Below, in pieces: positions 60,976-64,000 of a stretch of DNA of 64,000 bases. The DNA comes from Bacilli bacterium. Lineage in GTDB: Bacteria; Bacillota_I; Bacilli_A; RF39; UBA660. A program made the position numbers and the translations under genes. The stretch lies in contig JAFSEY010000010.1 of NCBI GenBank assembly GCA_017435485.1, positions 84,725 to 148,724 of the forward strand, written 5' to 3'. The notes under the pieces are model-generated. The model ran no database searches. It was not told where the DNA came from and saw only the letters and a list, made by a program, of their open reading frames with translations. Every line of letters starts with the position of its first letter. Position 1 is the first letter of the stretch.

Positions 60976-61596
60976 TTAAATTGGAATTCGCCCCCTAACA
61001 GTAGCGCCATAACTATTTTGACTATCAACATATGCTTGTAATGTTACTTCTCCTTTATCTTTGCTAAATTTCCATTCGCTTAATGAAGGAAATTCAGCAG
61101 TAGATGGTGATTTTGATAATTTTTTAATTTCTTGTTGTGCGAAGTATTGATAATCAGATTGTTCATCTACCTTTATTCTGTAATTAAATAAATTATCTAA
61201 AACTTGTCCATTTTCATATAATACAGCACCCATAGTCATTTTTATTACTAATACATTTCCATCTTCTTTTATATTTATAATTATTGTGTTATTAGTATCA
61301 TTTGTATCATTACCATTATATGCAATTCTATAACCTTTATCAGTACCACCATTTAAATAATAATCGTCAAGTCCCTCATCTTTTGCTACTGCATTTATCT
61401 TTTCAACACCAACATCTTCTAAAATATCTTCAATACTTTGTGCTTGTTCTTGTGTAATATTCATTTCATTAACTAATTTATTTAAACTCCCAATACCTTT
61501 ACCACTTAATTGAATAATCATTACCGGAATTACTACAACCGCAAATATAATAATTATCACTTTGAAAAATTTAAAGTTTTTTTGTTCTTTTTTCAT
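60976..61596 (-). CDS. Membrane-anchored exported protein, C-terminus lost by a frameshift
   Basis: The open frame encodes 206 residues: one N-terminal span (FFKVIIIIFAVVVIPVMIIQ) and an exported domain with NITQEQAQSIEDILEDVGVE and STAEFPSLSEWKFSKDKG. It ends abruptly with ATVRGRIPI at a run of five G. Dropping one G gives VRGEFQFKFDKDK, then NVISLIFEGKEYIK, stopping at 60915 beside a terminator, clearly the natural end. Either a real indel in a homopolymer or a sequence error. Domain function unknown. Confidence 0.75.
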   Translation of the reverse strand: MKKEQKNFKFFKVIIIIFAVVVIPVMIIQLSGKGIGSLNKLVNEMNITQEQAQSIEDILEDVGVEKINAVAKDEGLDDYYLNGGTDKGYRIAYNGNDTNDTNNTIIINIKEDGNVLVIKMTMGAVLYENGQVLDNLFNYRIKVDEQSDYQYFAQQEIKKLSKSPSTAEFPSLSEWKFSKDKGEVTLQAYVDSQNSYGATVRGRIPI

Positions 61597-61610
61597 TTAT
61601 TTTACCATCT

Positions 61611-62630
61611 TTATAAAGGACTATCTACCTTCCAATTCATAAAATCAATAACTTTATTTTTTATTGCTTCTTCTTTGATAGGTGCAGGTTGATAATTATT
61701 TGTTTTTCCTGTATAAACATAACAAGGAATTATATTTGATTTTTCTTCTATCAATTTATTCGTTTTGCTATCAATAGTAAGATTTATTTGATAAATAACC
61801 GTTCTATTTTCCGGAGTTTTATTTCCGCCATAGCAAAAGTTTCCTAAAGAATATACAATTTCTTTGTTTTTATATATTTCTCTTGGTTGAAGCACATGTG
61901 GATGACTTCCAACAACAAGATCAGCACCATTATCAATTAATTTTCTAGTAGCTCTTACCTTCCATTCTTCCGGATGATGAATTCTTTCTTTTCCACCATG
62001 AAAAAATATTATTTGATAATCTGAATTTTTCTCTGCTTCCTTTATTAATTTAATAATCCCATTTGCTTGTGACTCTCTCCATAATCCGTTGCAAATCACT
62101 GCTATAGTATAACTCTCCTTTTTAAAATACATAATATGAGCACCATCACCATACTGCATATTTGCATTAGCGATTGCATTAATCGTATCTTGTTTTCCAA
62201 TGGCTCCATAATCCCCTGTGTGATTATTTGAAACTGATACTCCTTCTACACTGGAAGTACTTAAAATATTTATATTAGAAGCACTAGACTTATACCAATA
62301 TGCTGGATTGTGGTTTTTACCAATTTCTAATAGTTTTTTATCACTTAAAACATTTTCTAAATTAACTATCGTAAAATCATCTTCTTTAAAAATATTACTT
62401 ACATTTTTTAAAAAGTACGTTGCATCATTTTTGTTAATATAATCATTAAAACTTCCAGGTGTCGTTTGATCTTTGTAAGAAGCTAACATTGTATCTCCAG
62501 CAAATGATAATTTTATAGAAAAACTTGCATTTTCTTTTTCAACTTCATCATAATAATATTTTGAAAGAGATATAGAACCAAAAAAATTTACAACAATTAG
62601 TATTAAATTAATTACTGCTTTTAGTTTCAT
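61611..62630 (-). CDS. CapA/PgsA-family metallophosphatase-like protein
   Basis: A 339-residue exported protein. N-terminal signal-anchor (INLILIVVNFFGSISLSKYY), then calcineurin-like motifs SFAGDTMLAS, FTIVNLENVLSD, VSVSNNHTGDYG, FFHGGKERIHHP and GADLVVGSHPHVLQP. The family includes poly-gamma-glutamate synthesis protein CapA. No other pgs genes are near. ATG with GAGGTG upstream was chosen over a 25-codon extension. Confidence 0.85.
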   Translation of the reverse strand: MKLKAVINLILIVVNFFGSISLSKYYYDEVEKENASFSIKLSFAGDTMLASYKDQTTPGSFNDYINKNDATYFLKNVSNIFKEDDFTIVNLENVLSDKKLLEIGKNHNPAYWYKSSASNINILSTSSVEGVSVSNNHTGDYGAIGKQDTINAIANANMQYGDGAHIMYFKKESYTIAVICNGLWRESQANGIIKLIKEAEKNSDYQIIFFHGGKERIHHPEEWKVRATRKLIDNGADLVVGSHPHVLQPREIYKNKEIVYSLGNFCYGGNKTPENRTVIYQINLTIDSKTNKLIEEKSNIIPCYVYTGKTNNYQPAPIKEEAIKNKVIDFMNWKVDSPL

Positions 62631-62763
62631 CACTAGACACCTCAGTCCAACACTATATCCTATCTTTATACTTAATATATTACTATATTCATTATTTAAA
62701 TTCAATAAAACATTCTTTTATTTTTCCTATCAGACTACATTTATAAAAAACTTTAAAACAAAG

Positions 62764-62792
62764 AAAAAGTGAAACTGAATTTCAGTTTCACT
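62764..62792 (-). terminator. Terminator of tRNA-His
   Basis: Minus strand GTGAAACTGAA/TTCAGTTTCAC, 11-bp stem, then TTTTTCTTT. Confidence 0.9.
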
Positions 62793-62803
62793 AATACTCA
62801 CAA

Positions 62804-62880
62804 TGGGGCGAAATATGGGGATCGAACCCATGCATACCGGAGCCACAATCCGGCGTGTTAACCACTTCACCAATTCCGCC
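62804..62880 (-). tRNA. tRNA-His (GTG)
   Basis: A 77-base cloverleaf with encoded CCA. Anticodon stem CCGGA/TCCGG, loop TTGTGGC with anticodon GTG, T loop TTCGATC. The extra 5' G (G-1) facing C73, the His identity element, is encoded. Confidence 0.95.
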
Positions 62881-62939
62881 ATGTGTATAAGTAATATATC
62901 AAATAATTTCAGAAAAATCAAGCATACAAGAAAAAAATG

Positions 62940-63872
62940 TTAATTTATATCATTTAAATTAACATTTTCATTTCTTATCATATCAGCAAACTCAACTTTA
63001 AAACGTTCTATTTCTTTTACTTTAGCATCTTCATAAATACTTTTAGCATTACAGATTGCTTTATAAAAATGCTTTAATGTTGCGACATTTGAGTTATCAA
63101 ATAAAGCATATGTTAAGGCATTAGATAAAATAGTTAAGCATATATCTGGATATCTACTGGCAATTTCATAAATCCTTTTATATTCATCAGTCATCTCTAC
63201 GATAAATGCCATTAATTTCTCTTTAATAAAATCTGTATAATTTACTTTAACTCCAATTTGTTTTTCTAATTTTGGTAATGTTCCCATTAATATTTTTACT
63301 GTAGTTGGTTTATCAGCTTCACATACATCAACTTTAGAAAAACGTCTTAAAAAAGCTCTATCTCGTAAAATATAATGTTCATACTCCTCAGTAGTAGTAG
63401 CTCCAATCATTTTAATTGAACCTCTATCTAAACCTGCCTTTAACATATTAGCAAAATCTATACCACCAGTTTTACTTACTAATAAATGAGTTTCATCTAT
63501 AAATAAAATTGTTTTATCTTTTTCGGCCAACTCTTTCATCAATAAATCTATTCTATTTTCCGTCAAACCTTCACTAGTAGTAGTTCCAATTAAACTAGTT
63601 ATATTTATCTTGATAATTTTCCAACCAATTAATGCATTTGGAACTAATCCTTTTTGAATACGATAAGCTAGTCCTTCTACTATAGCCGTTTTACCAATAC
63701 CAGGTTTACCAACTAATAAAGCACTCTTTTCGGGTGTAAGTAACGTTAAAATACATTGTTTTATTTCGTTATCTCTTAATATTGCCGGATCAGTAATATA
63801 TTCTTTAGCTGTCATATCTTCACCATAGCGATCCAACATACTTAGTTTTTCATTATCATCTAAAAATTCCAT
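62940..63872 (-). CDS. Clp-type AAA+ ATPase with a single NBD1-like domain
   Basis: A 310-residue protein resembling only the first AAA module of Clp[23 protein letters not shown], Walker [18 protein letters not shown], Walker [11 protein letters not shown], sensor [20 protein letters not shown] with RRF arginine finger. No Clp_N, second AAA or ClpP loop. The Glu-His pair of Walker B is intact (DETH), so it should hydrolyse ATP. Partner unknown; it sits between two tRNA genes. Confidence 0.8.
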   Translation of the reverse strand: MEFLDDNEKLSMLDRYGEDMTAKEYITDPAILRDNEIKQCILTLLTPEKSALLVGKPGIGKTAIVEGLAYRIQKGLVPNALIGWKIIKINITSLIGTTTSEGLTENRIDLLMKELAEKDKTILFIDETHLLVSKTGGIDFANMLKAGLDRGSIKMIGATTTEEYEHYILRDRAFLRRFSKVDVCEADKPTTVKILMGTLPKLEKQIGVKVNYTDFIKEKLMAFIVEMTDEYKRIYEIASRYPDICLTILSNALTYALFDNSNVATLKHFYKAICNAKSIYEDAKVKEIERFKVEFADMIRNENVNLNDIN

Positions 63873-63931
63873 CTAATCAGCTCCTCGTATGATTAATAAT
63901 ATTATACCATGTATTAATTAAAAATTGATAT

Positions 63932-63956
63932 AAAAAAACTACTCTATTGAGTAGTA
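63932..63956 (-). terminator. Terminator of the edge tRNA
   Basis: Minus strand ACTACTC, AATA, GAGTAGT, seven Ts. Confidence 0.85.
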
Positions 63957-63965
63957 ATTTTTAAA

Positions 63966-64000
63966 TGGCGCCCGATGTAGGACTCGAACCTACGACCTAA
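63966..64000 (-). tRNA. Partial tRNA (3' half) at window edge
   Basis: Minus strand shows the T arm GTAGG-TTCGAGT-CCTAC, acceptor strand ATCGGGC, G73 and encoded CCA. The anticodon lies beyond the window, so the isotype cannot be read. Confidence 0.85.

Noticed and set aside
62730..62921. 63-residue minus-strand ORF
   Set aside because: It reads straight through tRNA-His and its terminator; a shadow of the RNA gene.
1..64000. Mycoplasma-type code (TGA as Trp)
   Set aside because: TGA terminates several conserved genes at their natural ends and Trp codons in conserved positions are TGG.
1..64000. CRISPR array, insertion sequence or prophage
   Set aside because: No direct-repeat/spacer array, transposase, integrase or phage structural gene was seen; the DUF1016 pair and AIPR gene are the only accessory-type hints.

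Overview
This is a very AT-rich bacterial chromosome segment. TGA acts as a normal stop (dnaB, the radical SAM repair gene and others end in TGA) and Trp is TGG, so the standard bacterial code applies rather than the Mycoplasma code. The protein families are Bacilli-type: Ffh, an infC-rpmI-rplT operon with a leader attenuator, T-box thrS, DnaB/DnaI primosome proteins, YutD, YunB, DacB-SpmA-SpmB-RluB, YtrA-type GntR with an ABC transporter, and HrcA/CIRCE control. I infer a small-genome gut-type member of the Bacilli near Erysipelotrichia/Mollicutes (RF39-like). It appears to keep a peptidoglycan wall (Ddl, DacB, a DUF368 lipid-carrier transporter) and several sporulation-linked genes.

Layout. 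Positions 1-10.4 kb (almost all minus strand) hold a CotD-like coat protein, ffh, a polyprenyl synthase, infC-rpmI-rplT with its leader, a DUF1016 nuclease-like gene, thrS with a T-box, and CIRCE-controlled clpB. From 10.4 to 18.4 kb come dnaI/dnaB, a thioredoxin-like protein preceded by a microprotein, tRNA-Met, an S1 protein, a NifU-like scaffold, a YutH-like protein, YutD and YunB (a scattered version of the B. subtilis yut/yun neighbourhood). From 18.4 to 21.7 kb come a ferredoxin with a Cys-rich tail and an unrecognised family of membrane proteins sharing an N-terminal repeat module. From 21.8 to 25.7 kb lies dacB-spmA-spmB-rluB, then a second DUF1016 gene. From 25.8 to 33.6 kb is a surface operon with a 1.5k-residue subtilase ending in a dockerin-like pair, plus a DUF368 transporter.

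From 33.7 to 37.2 kb (plus strand) is an apparent SOS-type operon: a LexA-like box on a consensus sigma-A promoter, a DNA-repair radical SAM protein, its DUF4130 partner and a divergent GroEL-like chaperonin. From 42.3 to 43.1 kb, between a PepC-like peptidase and a GNAT gene, lie two tandem, sequence-diverged copies of what looks like an undescribed type I toxin-antitoxin module. Each has a 25-residue hydrophobic peptide, a sequestered Shine-Dalgarno, paired mRNA ends and a convergent antisense RNA with a 5' GNRA hairpin. The last third (43-64 kb) is a mix: Ddl, NUDIX, Rieske oxidoreductase, a TetR-controlled membrane operon, a stand-alone AIPR-type defence gene, a LigD PE-POL protein without ligase, an HD hydrolase, a diaminopentanoate-dehydrogenase-like enzyme, a GntR-ABC operon, a frameshifted lipoprotein-like gene, a CapA-like protein, tRNA-His, a one-AAA Clp-like ATPase and a partial tRNA.

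Shine-Dalgarno sequences of the AGGTGAT/AGGAGG type are strong and were used to correct many starts; several genes start with TTG and infC appears to start with ATA.
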